Of a stretch of 64,000 nucleotides of DNA, positions 1 through 7,800 are shown piece after piece. A model generated the notes under the pieces. That model saw only the letters and a program-made list of their open reading frames with translations, was not told the DNA's origin and did not search any database. This DNA comes from Ignavibacteria bacterium (GTDB taxonomy: Bacteria; Bacteroidota; Ignavibacteria; Tepidaquicellales; OLB5), in the NCBI GenBank assembly GCA_020852705.1, contig JADZAP010000029.1, positions 1 through 64,000 on the forward strand, written 5' to 3'. Positions within the stretch are counted from its first letter, which is position 1. Each line of letters opens with the position of its first letter. The position numbers were made by a program, and so were the translations under genes.

Positions 1-1425
1 AGCGGTACAGCTAAACTGCTGAAGGAAAACGGTATTTCACTCAAAACAATTGAGGAAATTACCAATGCTCCTGAAGTACTTGGAGGCAGAGTTAAAACTC
101 TGCAGCATCAAATCTTTGCCGGAATTCTTGCAGATAAATCCAATAATGCGCACCTTGATGAAGTTAAATCTCATGGCATTGAGCTCTTTGATCTGGTCTG
201 TGTAAGTTTATATCCCTTCAAACAAACTATCAGCAGCCCAAACTGCACAGAAGCCGAAGCTGTTGAACAGATAGATATTGGCGGGGTCTCGCTTATCCGG
301 GCAGCTGCTAAGAATTTTTCAAGCGTAAGCGTACTTGTTGACCCTAATCAATACAGTATATATCTGAATGCACTTAAATCAGGTAAAAATATTAACCGCT
401 TGCTTGCTGCTGATGCCTTTGAATATATTGCATCTTATGATATTAGCATTGCAAATTATTTTCGCAGGATAAATAAACAAAACAGCGGGATATTTGATAT
501 CTATTACTCAGATTATGTGCAGCTTAGGTATGGTGAAAATCCGCATCAGCGTTCAGGATTATATAATATTGGTCAATCCGGTTTCTCGCAGATCTTCCAT
601 AAACTGCATGGCAAAGAGTTATCTTACATAAATATTATTGATATTGACTCTGCATTTAATTTAATTAATGAGTTCACCATGCCTGCCTGTGCAATCATAA
701 AACATACTAATCCATGCGGAGTTGCTATTGGCAGTGATATTAATGATGCATACATTAAAGCTTTTGAAACCGATACAGTTTCACCTTTCGGGGGAATTGT
801 AATTGTAAACCGTAGGCTTAAACTTGAGGCAGCAAAAGAAATTGATAAGGTATTCACTGAAATTATAATTGCTCCTGAGTATGATGATAATACCCTTGAA
901 TTTCTGTTTAAAAAGAAAAACCGCAGAATAATTAAGTATAACATCCCTGAGCCCTCAAATACAATGGAGCTGAGATCAGTTACAGGGGGATTGTTAGTAC
1001 AGGAGTTTAACAGTATGCTTGTCAACGAATCTGAAATGAAAACAGTTACGAGCAGAAAACCCACTGATGATGAATTAAGTGATATGCTCTTTGCTATGAA
1101 AGTCTGCAAGCATACAAGATCAAATGCAGTTATATATGCCAAGGAGGGCAGAACTTTGGGAATAGGAGGCGGGCAGCCTTCCAGAGTTGACTCAAGTATG
1201 CTTGCCGTGCAGAAGGCACGGCGTTTTGGACTTCCGCTTAATGGATGTTCAGTTGCCTCAGATGCATTTTTCCCTTTCCCCGATGGCATTATTGAAGCAA
1301 CCACAGCCGGAGCAATGTCAGTAATTCAGCCCGGCGGCTCTGTTAATGATGAAGATGTCATAAATACTGCCAACCAATATGGTTTAGCAATGATATTCAC
1401 AGGTATAAGGCATTTTAAACATTAA
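1..1425 (+). CDS. purH: Bifunctional AICAR transformylase / IMP cyclohydrolase PurH (5' end outside window)
   Basis: PurH catalyses the last two steps of de novo purine synthesis: formylation of AICAR by 10-formyl-THF and ring closure to IMP. The reading frame is open from base 1 and gives 474 codons; about 35-40 N-terminal residues are missing compared with the usual ~510-residue enzyme. The visible N-terminus belongs to the MGS-like cyclohydrolase domain (STG.A..L-type phosphate loop, then LYPF and IDIGG). The transformylase domain shows RYGENPHQ (visible residues 176-183) and the catalytic KHTNPCG (Lys234, His235 of the visible part). The C-terminus ends in the family-typical RHFKH, so the 3' end is intact. 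An internal TTG at 400 is not the start, because homology continues upstream of it. It is followed by an accessory island rather than another housekeeping gene. Confidence 0.97.
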   Translation, partial: SGTAKLLKENGISLKTIEEITNAPEVLGGRVKTLQHQIFAGILADKSNNAHLDEVKSHGIELFDLVCVSLYPFKQTISSPNCTEAEAVEQIDIGGVSLIRAAAKNFSSVSVLVDPNQYSIYLNALKSGKNINRLLAADAFEYIASYDISIANYFRRINKQNSGIFDIYYSDYVQLRYGENPHQRSGLYNIGQSGFSQIFHKLHGKELSYINIIDIDSAFNLINEFTMPACAIIKHTNPCGVAIGSDINDAYIKAFETDTVSPFGGIVIVNRRLKLEAAKEIDKVFTEIIIAPEYDDNTLEFLFKKKNRRIIKYNIPEPSNTMELRSVTGGLLVQEFNSMLVNESEMKTVTSRKPTDDELSDMLFAMKVCKHTRSNAVIYAKEGRTLGIGGGQPSRVDSSMLAVQKARRFGLPLNGCSVASDAFFPFPDGIIEATTAGAMSVIQPGGSVNDEDVINTANQYGLAMIFTGIRHFKH

Positions 1426-1463
1426 AATATTGATAGGATTATATAAGGCAAAAGGGTAGATAA

Positions 1464-1543
1464 ATTTGCGGGCAAATTTGTTCAAGGCTATTGATTTTCA
1501 AGTTTGCACTTCAGCCCGCATGACGTAAAACCGATGTTAGCGG
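1464..1543 (-). repeat. attC-like recombination site 1 (degenerate, terminal copy)
   Basis: Read on the minus strand, the hydrolase gene runs into CCGCTAAC, a good match to the integron R'' core (RYYYAAC class); the TAA stop is part of it (1537-1539). The site continues with an inverted repeat TGCGGGC/GCCCGCA (arms 1467-1473 and 1514-1520) around a ~40-nt spacer. A clear R' core (GTTRRRY) is not visible at the far end, so this last copy looks truncated or decayed. Seen directly: the core and the inverted repeat. Inferred: the attC identity, by analogy with the better copies at 2474, 3257 and 5455. Confidence 0.45.
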
Positions 1544-2442
1544 TATTTTTTTATAGTTTCTCCGATATAGCTCATTGCCTTGTCATAGGTTTCTATTCCA
1601 TGTACAACGTTATCAAAAACTTTTATATCTTTTAATGTTTTGATATATTTTCTTGCGTTATCAATTGATTTTTGATATGGGAATAACAAATCTTTATTAC
1701 CTTCAAGAAGATATGTGTCAACTTTAACGTCAGCCAACTGTTTGTCCATATAATATGGTTTCTGTGTATTGTCTTTGTAACGTTTTATAGCAAATACTTC
1801 ATATTCTGTAATTAACGCTTCTGATTTTTGTGATAATTGATGATTGGGTTTTGAAAAAACTGCCTTGTCTAAAAATGTGAGAACATTTTTTTCTGTGGGT
1901 TTTATTATTGGTAATAGATTGAAGTAAAGATTGCTCCATTTCAATGAAAACGGCTGCAAACATCCGGGGTTTAAAAGAAAAGCTGCCTTTAGTTTGTCAG
2001 GATTTGTAATTCCCAATTTCATACAAATCAAACCACCAAAAGATGCCCCAGCTACAAAAGCTCTTTCGATTTTCAGTTTCTCTAAAACTTCATTTGCCCA
2101 ATGTCCATAATCTAATGATTTAATGTCAGGCGTTGCCCCGTTACTGAAGTTAGGAAGTCCGTTTGTTTCAACCAGAAAAATTCTGAGTTTGAGATTTAGG
2201 TTATCAAGTCCTTTGTCAAAATCCCAGAACAAAGAAGTCGTTCTTGCTCCGGGAAATATCACTAATGTGTCTAATTGCTCTTTGGTGTTTATACCCCAAA
2301 CGTGGGTTTTGCCCAAAGCGGTGTCAATTTCAATTCGTTCATATTCTCTGCCGTTACTTCGTTCTAATTTTTTTACCCAATTCTCAAAAAATAAAAAGTC
2401 CTGTTTTTCATCTTTAAAAAATGATTGTCGTTTTATCTGCAT
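1537..2442 (-). CDS. Alpha/beta-fold hydrolase
   Basis: A 301-residue soluble protein of the alpha/beta hydrolase superfamily, without signal peptide. The nucleophile elbow reads AGASFGG (Ser134). A plausible catalytic acid is Asp251 in EGNKDLLFP and a plausible His is His281 in VVHGIE, giving the order Ser-Asp-His expected for the fold. The oxyanion region resembles VIFPGARTTS (residues 61-70). The substrate cannot be predicted; carboxylesterase- or lactonase-like activity is possible. It is the first member of a minus-strand cassette array; its stop codon lies inside an attC-like core and another attC-like site lies upstream. No promoter was identified. Function beyond the fold is unknown. 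Confidence 0.85.
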   Translation of the reverse strand: MQIKRQSFFKDEKQDFLFFENWVKKLERSNGREYERIEIDTALGKTHVWGINTKEQLDTLVIFPGARTTSLFWDFDKGLDNLNLKLRIFLVETNGLPNFSNGATPDIKSLDYGHWANEVLEKLKIERAFVAGASFGGLICMKLGITNPDKLKAAFLLNPGCLQPFSLKWSNLYFNLLPIIKPTEKNVLTFLDKAVFSKPNHQLSQKSEALITEYEVFAIKRYKDNTQKPYYMDKQLADVKVDTYLLEGNKDLLFPYQKSIDNARKYIKTLKDIKVFDNVVHGIETYDKAMSYIGETIKKYR

Positions 2443-2473
2443 ATTTTCTTTGTTGTATGGTTTGGCAAAAATA

Positions 2474-2607
2474 CCACTAACGGTTCAGGCATTACCGAAG
2501 TGGCGGATTTTTAGCACAAAAGCTCAATAGAATTACTGTTGTTGAATTTAGCTCAAATGTTTCATTGTAGAAGTTCAGCCCCGCCTATTGGCAATAACTT
2601 GTTTCAC
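2474..2607 (-). repeat. attC-like recombination site 2
   Basis: A ~134-nt imperfect palindrome between the hydrolase and nuclease cassettes. On the plus strand it starts CCACTAACGGTTCAGG and ends GGCAATAACTTGTTTCAC. Inner arms GGCGG (2502-2506) and CCGCC (2581-2585) pair perfectly; outer arms pair with unpaired extra bases, as in folded attC sites. On the minus strand the R' core reads GTTAGTGG and the R'' side GTGAAAC (degenerate). Spacing and asymmetry fit integron attC sites of the long (VCR-like) kind. No ORF spans it. Confidence 0.6.
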
Positions 2608-2641
2608 GCATGTGCTTCACGTTTGTCTGTCAATCGTGCCG

Positions 2642-3211
2642 TCATTTGTTAAGTCGCAACGGTCGGTGTAGCGATGTAAATTTTGTCCTGTCCTTAGAAC
2701 GTGAATTGAAAATTATTTCATCAAGTGTCCTGCTTGCGCAAACCTCGTCCACTATAAACTCAATTAATGTTTTGAGTTCTTTTTTGTCGGGCTGAAGTGT
2801 CCGCCAAGAAAGCATGAAGTCAAAATGTTGACCATGTCTAAAAAGTCGACCAGGTAGTGGATAATGCTCTCTGTTACCAATTAAAATACCATAGCGTAAG
2901 TATGGGTGAACATTTTTATGTGCCTGGGCTTTTTGACTGTAAGTAATACTGTCGTGAGTTGTAACGCTGTCAAGTTTGGTCTCAATAATTAGTCTCGGCT
3001 TCCAAATGTCTGTGGAAAGTTGCTCGTAAACTAAGATGTCTGTCTCGTAACTCTTAAGTTGTTTCGTGTCGGCTTTGTCGCCCTTGTAAGTCAGGATTTC
3101 GTTGGCATACGGCAGCCGTCTGCTGTCCGTCACAAATAATTTTTTGTCGGTCTTTTGAAGTCCTGATTGAATGTCAGGAACTATTGATTTTACCCATACT
3201 CTTTCAGTCAT
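2642..3211 (-). CDS. Predicted small PD-(D/E)xK-fold nuclease, cassette gene
   Basis: A 189-residue protein with a recognisable restriction-endonuclease-like core: YETDILVYE (Asp58) followed by a beta strand ending in RLIIETK (Glu77, Lys79), then a helix with YSQKAQAHKN (Gln93) and a strand RYGILIG. Asp-(~18)-Glu-x-Lys plus a following Gln is the signature of PD-(D/E)xK nucleases. The C-terminal ~40 residues are basic and look unstructured. There is no methyltransferase in the same cassette, so it may be an orphan nuclease or act with the methyltransferase one cassette away. It is flanked by attC-like sites on both sides. The fold is moderately sure; substrate and biological role are unknown. 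Confidence 0.65.
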   Translation of the reverse strand: MTERVWVKSIVPDIQSGLQKTDKKLFVTDSRRLPYANEILTYKGDKADTKQLKSYETDILVYEQLSTDIWKPRLIIETKLDSVTTHDSITYSQKAQAHKNVHPYLRYGILIGNREHYPLPGRLFRHGQHFDFMLSWRTLQPDKKELKTLIEFIVDEVCASRTLDEIIFNSRSKDRTKFTSLHRPLRLNK

Positions 3212-3256
3212 GTGTTTTTAAAGTACTGTGTTATGTTAAGCGGTCGCCTCGTATTG

Positions 3257-3373
3257 CAGCAAACGTATTGCGGCTTGGCGTTCGGGTGGGTATTGTTGCA
3301 CCGAACTTTCAACCAGTATCAAAGTTCAATCGGAGTACGAATGTTGGACCTTGCACAAATGTTTGTTATAACC
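3257..3373 (-). repeat. attC-like recombination site 3
   Basis: Between the nuclease cassette and the methyltransferase cassette. The plus strand contains GCGGCTTGGCG (3270-3280), shared word for word with site 4, and ends in TTTGTTATAACC (R'' on the minus strand = GGTTATAAC, like the V. cholerae VCR core). Internal inverted segments GCACCGAACTT / TTGGACCTTGC give a partial stem. The R' side is poorer (GTTTGC). Judged a diverged attC-like site because of the shared words and identical position relative to genes. Confidence 0.5.
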
Positions 3374-3451
3374 TCTACAGATATTTCAACCACCAGCACA
3401 GCCACCGTAATAAAATATATACGCTGTTACAAGCTAGCCGATCTTGAAAAT

Positions 3452-4477
3452 TTATTTTAACAATTTGTCTGGACTTTCAAGGGTATATTCAATATTGTTA
3501 CCACTTGTCATAGCCCATGAAAGCGGATTCTTTTTAATAAATTCTTTAAATGTTTGAATAGTTATTGTTTTTTTATCTCCTTTGAAATCACCTTTTTTGA
3601 ATTGCGAGAATTTCATATTTTCCCAACAATTCCAATTGTCTAACTTGTATTCCCATGTTGTTAATTCGGAGAGTATTTTTATGAAGTCTATTATTCTTTT
3701 TTTAGCATCAGTGTTAATATAGCAATTTTTATTTTGAATATTTTCTATATTTGCTGGAGATCCATCTTTATTTGAAATTCTTAATCTGTCACCTCTTTCC
3801 CTTCTTACACTAATTGAATCTCTTTTTCTAAAAAAATTATCCATTTCCTTCATCAAGGTAAATACACTATATTTATCGTTCTCAAATATTGGTTTTAATG
3901 GATTCCAGTCTTCATGAATCCTCAAATAACTCAACCAATTTAAAACATTCTCAGGGTAACTGAAAAGAACATTAAAAACACCATCTGTAAAAAATAAAGC
4001 AGGTATTGCAGATTCAGGTATTTTGATATTTTTATGTTTCCAAGCAACAATACTAATTAGCATATGAATAGTGGCTAATGGATATTTCAATCTAAAATTA
4101 GTTTTCCCATCATAATTTCTAAAATTATTTGGTTGAATACAGTTGTCGAAATTTGACCATTCAGCAGGTTTATGACGTTTGTTAACTAGAAGCATATGAT
4201 GCCCCATGCTTCTAATTTCTTTACGAAATATTTCAATATCTAAGAATATTGGATTGCTTTTTAGATATGCTTTATTAACAACTGATACTTTGCCATCATA
4301 GAAGCCGACAATCTTCCAGCCCCGAAACATTGACATAAATAAACCACAAAGCAAGCCGTCACTATCTGGGCTTAAAACACAACAATGATTTTCCTCTAAA
4401 ATCCAACTGTATTTTTTACAAATTGAACCATAATCAATTTGTTCATTTTTATCTTTTAATAAATCTTGAATCGCCAT
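3452..4477 (-). CDS. Unknown protein coupled to DNA methyltransferase; candidate restriction or effector subunit
   Basis: A 341-residue protein of no family I recognise. Its ATG follows the methyltransferase stop with no gap (TAAATG), so the two are co-translated. The N-terminal part shows a strand followed by LSPDSDG (residues 35-41), then IFLD (77-80) and MGHH (91-94). The order DxDG - D - (x)HH recalls the metal-binding motifs of DHH-type phosphoesterases, but the match is by eye and incomplete. The C-terminal half is rich in Trp and Lys and has no recognised motif. In type II restriction-modification pairs the gene next to the methylase is normally the endonuclease, which is the most natural guess. 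It has no signal peptide or membrane segment. Confidence 0.6.
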   Translation of the reverse strand: MAIQDLLKDKNEQIDYGSICKKYSWILEENHCCVLSPDSDGLLCGLFMSMFRGWKIVGFYDGKVSVVNKAYLKSNPIFLDIEIFRKEIRSMGHHMLLVNKRHKPAEWSNFDNCIQPNNFRNYDGKTNFRLKYPLATIHMLISIVAWKHKNIKIPESAIPALFFTDGVFNVLFSYPENVLNWLSYLRIHEDWNPLKPIFENDKYSVFTLMKEMDNFFRKRDSISVRRERGDRLRISNKDGSPANIENIQNKNCYINTDAKKRIIDFIKILSELTTWEYKLDNWNCWENMKFSQFKKGDFKGDKKTITIQTFKEFIKKNPLSWAMTSGNNIEYTLESPDKLLK

Positions 4478-5338
4478 TTATAACGATATTAAATTATTTT
4501 GTAGTTCATTAGTCGGAATATCGGAAAAAAGTTTTGTTTGGTCATCATCAAATTCTTTTTTTAATCTTTCCTTTGTTAAATCGCAATATTCTGGCTCTAT
4601 ATCAAACCCAATAAATTTTCTATTTAACTTTTTTGCCATTACTAATGTAGAGCCACTTCCTGCAAATGGGTCTAAAACAATACCATTCTCCGGGCAAAAG
4701 CATTGAATAAAATCAAAAGGTATTTTATCTGGAAAAACAGCAGGATGTTTTCTTTTTAATGGATTTTTATCACCAGCCATTAAATAATCCCATATTGTTC
4801 CTCTGCATTTAGTCATGTTAATTGGTCTGGTTACAGTTTCTTGTGTTTCACCATTTGTTTTTCTTGCCCCACTTCCTGTCATTACCTTCCCACCATGCTT
4901 AGATGGCACTTTCAATGGCTCTTTATTAAAATAATTTGGTCTTTCTCCTTTCAGAAAAATAGGCATGTATTCATGGTCCACTCTAAATCTTTGTCTCCAC
5001 CAGGCGCCCTCAGGGCCATGTTTTCTATAAATTACGGTTTCAAAAAGTTTAAAACCAATATTGTCGCACCAATCAATTATCGTTTTAAAAGATGTTAAAC
5101 TTTTTCCAAAATTATGTGTTTGATCTTGAATCACCATCGCAGCAATTCCGCCATTCCTTAATATTCTAAATATCTCCTCACCAGTTTTATGTAAATCAAA
5201 TTGTAAATTTCCTTTATAATCTCTTATTTTATCATATGGTGGTGAGGTTACAACAATGTCAATTGTATTTGAAGGTATTGATTTCATTAATTCAACACAA
5301 TCTCCACAATAAATTTCATTTAATTCAATATTTCTCAT
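4478..5338 (-). CDS. Site-specific DNA methyltransferase (N4-cytosine/N6-adenine, beta-class)
   Basis: A 286-residue amino-methyltransferase of the N-4/N-6 DNA methylase family. Catalytic motif IV is TSPPY (residues 31-35) near the N-terminus; AdoMet-binding motif I is DPFAGSGST (223-231) near the C-terminus, followed by GFDIEPEY. This order defines the beta class. The Ser in TSPPY is commoner in N4-cytosine enzymes, but the base cannot be decided. Length is normal. It is likely the protective half of a restriction-modification pair with the gene directly downstream. The cassette is bounded by attC-like sites 3 and 4. Confidence 0.92.
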   Translation of the reverse strand: MRNIELNEIYCGDCVELMKSIPSNTIDIVVTSPPYDKIRDYKGNLQFDLHKTGEEIFRILRNGGIAAMVIQDQTHNFGKSLTSFKTIIDWCDNIGFKLFETVIYRKHGPEGAWWRQRFRVDHEYMPIFLKGERPNYFNKEPLKVPSKHGGKVMTGSGARKTNGETQETVTRPINMTKCRGTIWDYLMAGDKNPLKRKHPAVFPDKIPFDFIQCFCPENGIVLDPFAGSGSTLVMAKKLNRKFIGFDIEPEYCDLTKERLKKEFDDDQTKLFSDIPTNELQNNLISL

Positions 5339-5454
5339 TTTGCTCTTTTACTTTATTTAAACAAATATACCGATATAATTTAATATTTATGTCTTTTCTA
5401 TAATCTCATTTCTCGATGTTAATAAATTTTATTCAGTCGAATCATCCCGGCATG

Positions 5455-5589
5455 CTTGTAACGGTTTGCGGCTTGGCGATAGTAGCGGATTTAGAAGCAC
5501 CAAACTTTCATTAAACCACAAAAGTTGATGCGAGGTAGAGCGTTCAATTAACAATGTCACCCGCCATTGAGTCAAACGCATGTTATAAG
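5455..5589 (-). repeat. attC-like recombination site 4 (best preserved)
   Basis: The clearest copy. On the minus strand it begins CTTATAAC (R''), which contains the TIR gene stop codon TAA, and ends GTTACAAG (R'); these two cores are complementary at 7 of 8 positions. Inside, ATGCGTTTGACTCAATGGCGG pairs imperfectly with the complement of the plus-strand segment GGTTTGCGGCTTGGCGATAG (5462-5481) and adjoining GTAGCGG, leaving extra unpaired bases. R'' is the same as in the V. cholerae VCR repeat as I recall it. Total length about 135 nt. Confidence 0.65.
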
Positions 5590-6371
5590 CCGTTTTTAAT
5601 TCTTTGAGGAATAAATTCATATTTATCTTCTTCAGTTTTATGCATAATGCCAATAAACTGAAGTTTTTTGTCACTCATTGTTTCTATTGAAATTGAAAGC
5701 GGATGTTTTGGCGTTATTGGTATGCCACTTCTCATTAATTGAGCATTAATGACCTTTCCGTTGTTCAGCTTGATACCTTTATTAAACCCACCAAAAAAAG
5801 AACCTTCTTTAGGCAAATTAAAATTCAATTCGTTTTCATTGTTTTCTACTGCAACAAGAAATTCAGGAATAGGCTCTAAGAAATGACTTGCATATATTTT
5901 TATTTCAAACTTTTTAGAGCTCTCCTCCGTCAACGTATATGTTAGATTTGAAAACTTTTGAGAAGATGTATTGTATGTAGAATTTCCCTGTATTACGTTT
6001 ACAATCTGTGTAATTGTCGTTTCAATTCCGTTAGAATATAAGTCTATATACAAGCTCTGAGATAAAATAGGAGGCATAGAAGTTCCGTCTAATCTTATAG
6101 GTATTACTTTGCAAGTTCCTTTAGAGGCTTTAAATATTGCATTTTGCCATTCCATTTTAACCATATTACTTTTTATGCTGTTTTCCGAAACGAAGAAAAA
6201 GAAATGCGTAACATTGGTTAATCCTTCATTCATTTTATCAATGATACCGTCTCCCGGTTGAATTGACCAAGAGTCATAAAACACTTTGTCTCTACCAAAA
6301 ATGTCCGCTATTCTTTCTGCAATTGGCGCAATGACAATCTTGTCGTTGTAATTGTGGCTAATAAAAATCAT
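5583..6371 (-). CDS. TIR-domain protein with beta-rich C-terminal domain, putative NADase effector
   Basis: 262 residues. Residues 1-125 form a bacterial TIR domain: FISHNYND at the first strand, a WSIQPGDG segment (35-42, BB-loop-like region) and EW at Glu74-Trp75, at the position of the catalytic glutamate of NAD-cleaving TIR domains. Residues ~135-262 are strand-rich and unassigned; they may sense a ligand or mediate assembly. Bacterial TIR proteins are often anti-phage effectors that deplete NAD+. It is a single-gene cassette: no obvious sensor partner is beside it, although the neighbouring cassettes are also defence-like. The stop codon lies in attC-like site 4. Confidence 0.82.
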   Translation of the reverse strand: MIFISHNYNDKIVIAPIAERIADIFGRDKVFYDSWSIQPGDGIIDKMNEGLTNVTHFFFFVSENSIKSNMVKMEWQNAIFKASKGTCKVIPIRLDGTSMPPILSQSLYIDLYSNGIETTITQIVNVIQGNSTYNTSSQKFSNLTYTLTEESSKKFEIKIYASHFLEPIPEFLVAVENNENELNFNLPKEGSFFGGFNKGIKLNNGKVINAQLMRSGIPITPKHPLSISIETMSDKKLQFIGIMHKTEEDKYEFIPQRIKNGL

Positions 6372-6771
6372 AATAATCTTATTTCGTTAGTCGTTTCGTA
6401 AAATGCCCCCCAACCTTCAAATTTACGCATTGCGTCAATTTATATTATCTATTTTTTGTTAATGTATTAAAATAGAAAGTTATTAATTTCTTACTTCCCA
6501 AATATAATTAATCAGGAATATTATTACAATTTACAATTGATGAGTTAATGCCCACGGGGCAAATTTGCAAAATTTGCAAAATCCGGTTTTGCCCTATACA
6601 ATATTTATTTCATTCCATTAAAATGCACTGAAAAATTCACTAAAATTAATTAAAATTAATCTTATATTTGCAAATTAGTTTTTACATAATCCTTGTTTTT
6701 TACATATTTTTAATATTTTACCTGAACTCGATTTTTATAAAATTTTATATCTTTTAGGAATACCTCAATAA
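6372..6771. other. 400-bp intergenic region between cassette island and mreB
   Basis: AT-rich and without an ORF. It contains GTTAGTC near 6387 (possible isolated core-site remnant), an inverted repeat GGGCAAA/TTTGCCC (6557-6563 and 6588-6594) enclosing short direct repeats of CAAATTTG-like words, and TATATTTG (6663-6670), a match to the Bacteroidota -7 element TAnnTTTG, about 100 nt before mreB. No matching -33 TTG/TTTG is found at the right distance. No integrase gene or attI-like site is recognisable. Confidence 0.5.
6663..6670 (+). promoter_or_regulatory. Possible -7 element for mreB operon
   Basis: TATATTTG fits TAnnTTTG. It lies about 100 nt upstream of the mreB start. The upstream -33 motif is not visible, so this is a half-match only. 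Confidence 0.3.
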
Positions 6772-7797
6772 ATGGCTTTATTCGGATTTTTATCAGCAGA
6801 TATTGCAATCGATCTGGGGACTGCAAATACCCTAATTTACATTAAAGGCAAAGGCATAATTTTAAATGAACCTTCAATTGTTGCCTTTGATGAAACTACT
6901 AAAAAAATTATTGCCGTTGGTCACGAAGCCAAGCAAATGCATGAAAAAACCCACAAGGGAATAAAAACTATACGCCCTATGGGAGATGGTGTTATTGCAG
7001 ATTTTGAAATTGCCGAAGGCATGCTTCGCAACTTCATCAAAAAAGTTCATTCAAGTATCTTTCCAAGTTCTCGTGTTGTTATCTGTGTACCTAGCGGAAT
7101 AACCGAAGTTGAAAAGCGTGCAGTTCGTGATTCTGCCGAGCATGCCGGTGCTAAAGAAGTTTATCTGCTTGCTGAACCTATGGCTGCTGCAATTGGCGTT
7201 GGACTTGATGTTTCCTCACCGGTTGGCAATATGATAATTGATATTGGCGGCGGCACAACTGAAATTGCTGTGATTTCTCTAAGCGGTATCGCTAACGGTG
7301 CATCTATTCGCGTTGCAGGTGATGAACTTAATATTTCAATTGTTGAATATTTCAGGAAAAATTATAACATCTTAATTGGTGAAAGAACTGCTGAAGAAAT
7401 AAAATGTCAGGTTGGCTCTGTTATGCCGCTTAAAGAAGAAGTTATTATTGAGGTAAAAGGTCGTGATCTTGTTTCGGGGCTGCCCAAAATGACTGAGGTA
7501 AGCTCTATTGAAATCCGCGAAGCATTAAGCGACCCCGTCAACCAGATGATTCGTGCAGTTAAAGTTGCATTAGAAACTACACAGCCCGAGCTTGCAAGCG
7601 ATATTCTTGATAGGGGAATAATGCTCTCAGGCGGCGGTGCCCTTATTAAAGGGCTCGATGAACGCATTAGACTTGAAACCAATCTGCCTGTTCACGTTGC
7701 AGAAGATCCGCTGACTGCTGTTGTAAGAGGCGCTGGCATGGTGCTGGAAAACCTTCAGAAATACTCTAAAGTTCTTATCAGAAGCAAAAAATATTAG
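6772..7797 (+). CDS. mreB: Rod-shape-determining actin homologue MreB
   Basis: 341 residues, normal family length. MreB is a cytoplasmic actin-like ATPase that forms membrane-associated filaments and directs lateral cell-wall synthesis. The phosphate-1 motif DLGTANT lies at residues 15-21, phosphate-2 is DIGGGTTE, and the adenosine motif LSGGGALI is near the C-terminus; the hydrophobic N-terminus MALFGFL could be the membrane-binding segment. It is the first gene of the cluster mreB-mreC-mreD-mrdA-rodA, so the cell is probably a rod. No anomaly was seen. Confidence 0.98.
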   Translation: MALFGFLSADIAIDLGTANTLIYIKGKGIILNEPSIVAFDETTKKIIAVGHEAKQMHEKTHKGIKTIRPMGDGVIADFEIAEGMLRNFIKKVHSSIFPSSRVVICVPSGITEVEKRAVRDSAEHAGAKEVYLLAEPMAAAIGVGLDVSSPVGNMIIDIGGGTTEIAVISLSGIANGASIRVAGDELNISIVEYFRKNYNILIGERTAEEIKCQVGSVMPLKEEVIIEVKGRDLVSGLPKMTEVSSIEIREALSDPVNQMIRAVKVALETTQPELASDILDRGIMLSGGGALIKGLDERIRLETNLPVHVAEDPLTAVVRGAGMVLENLQKYSKVLIRSKKY

Positions 7798-7800
7798 TCA

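Noticed and set aside
624-1304. 226-residue ORF antisense to purH
   Set aside because: Its sequence is the shadow of a strongly conserved enzyme in another frame; no family features and a low-complexity Ser/Ile-rich composition.
3184-3460. Two overlapping plus-strand ORFs of 82-87 residues
   Set aside because: They run through attC-like site 3 and read its palindromic sequence; no conserved features.
5429-5674. 81-residue minus-strand ORF across attC-like site 4
   Set aside because: Out of frame with the TIR gene and overlapping the recombination site; translation of a palindrome.
6372-6771. Integron integrase or attI upstream of the TIR cassette
   Set aside because: All frames are short here and no tyrosine-recombinase motif is seen.
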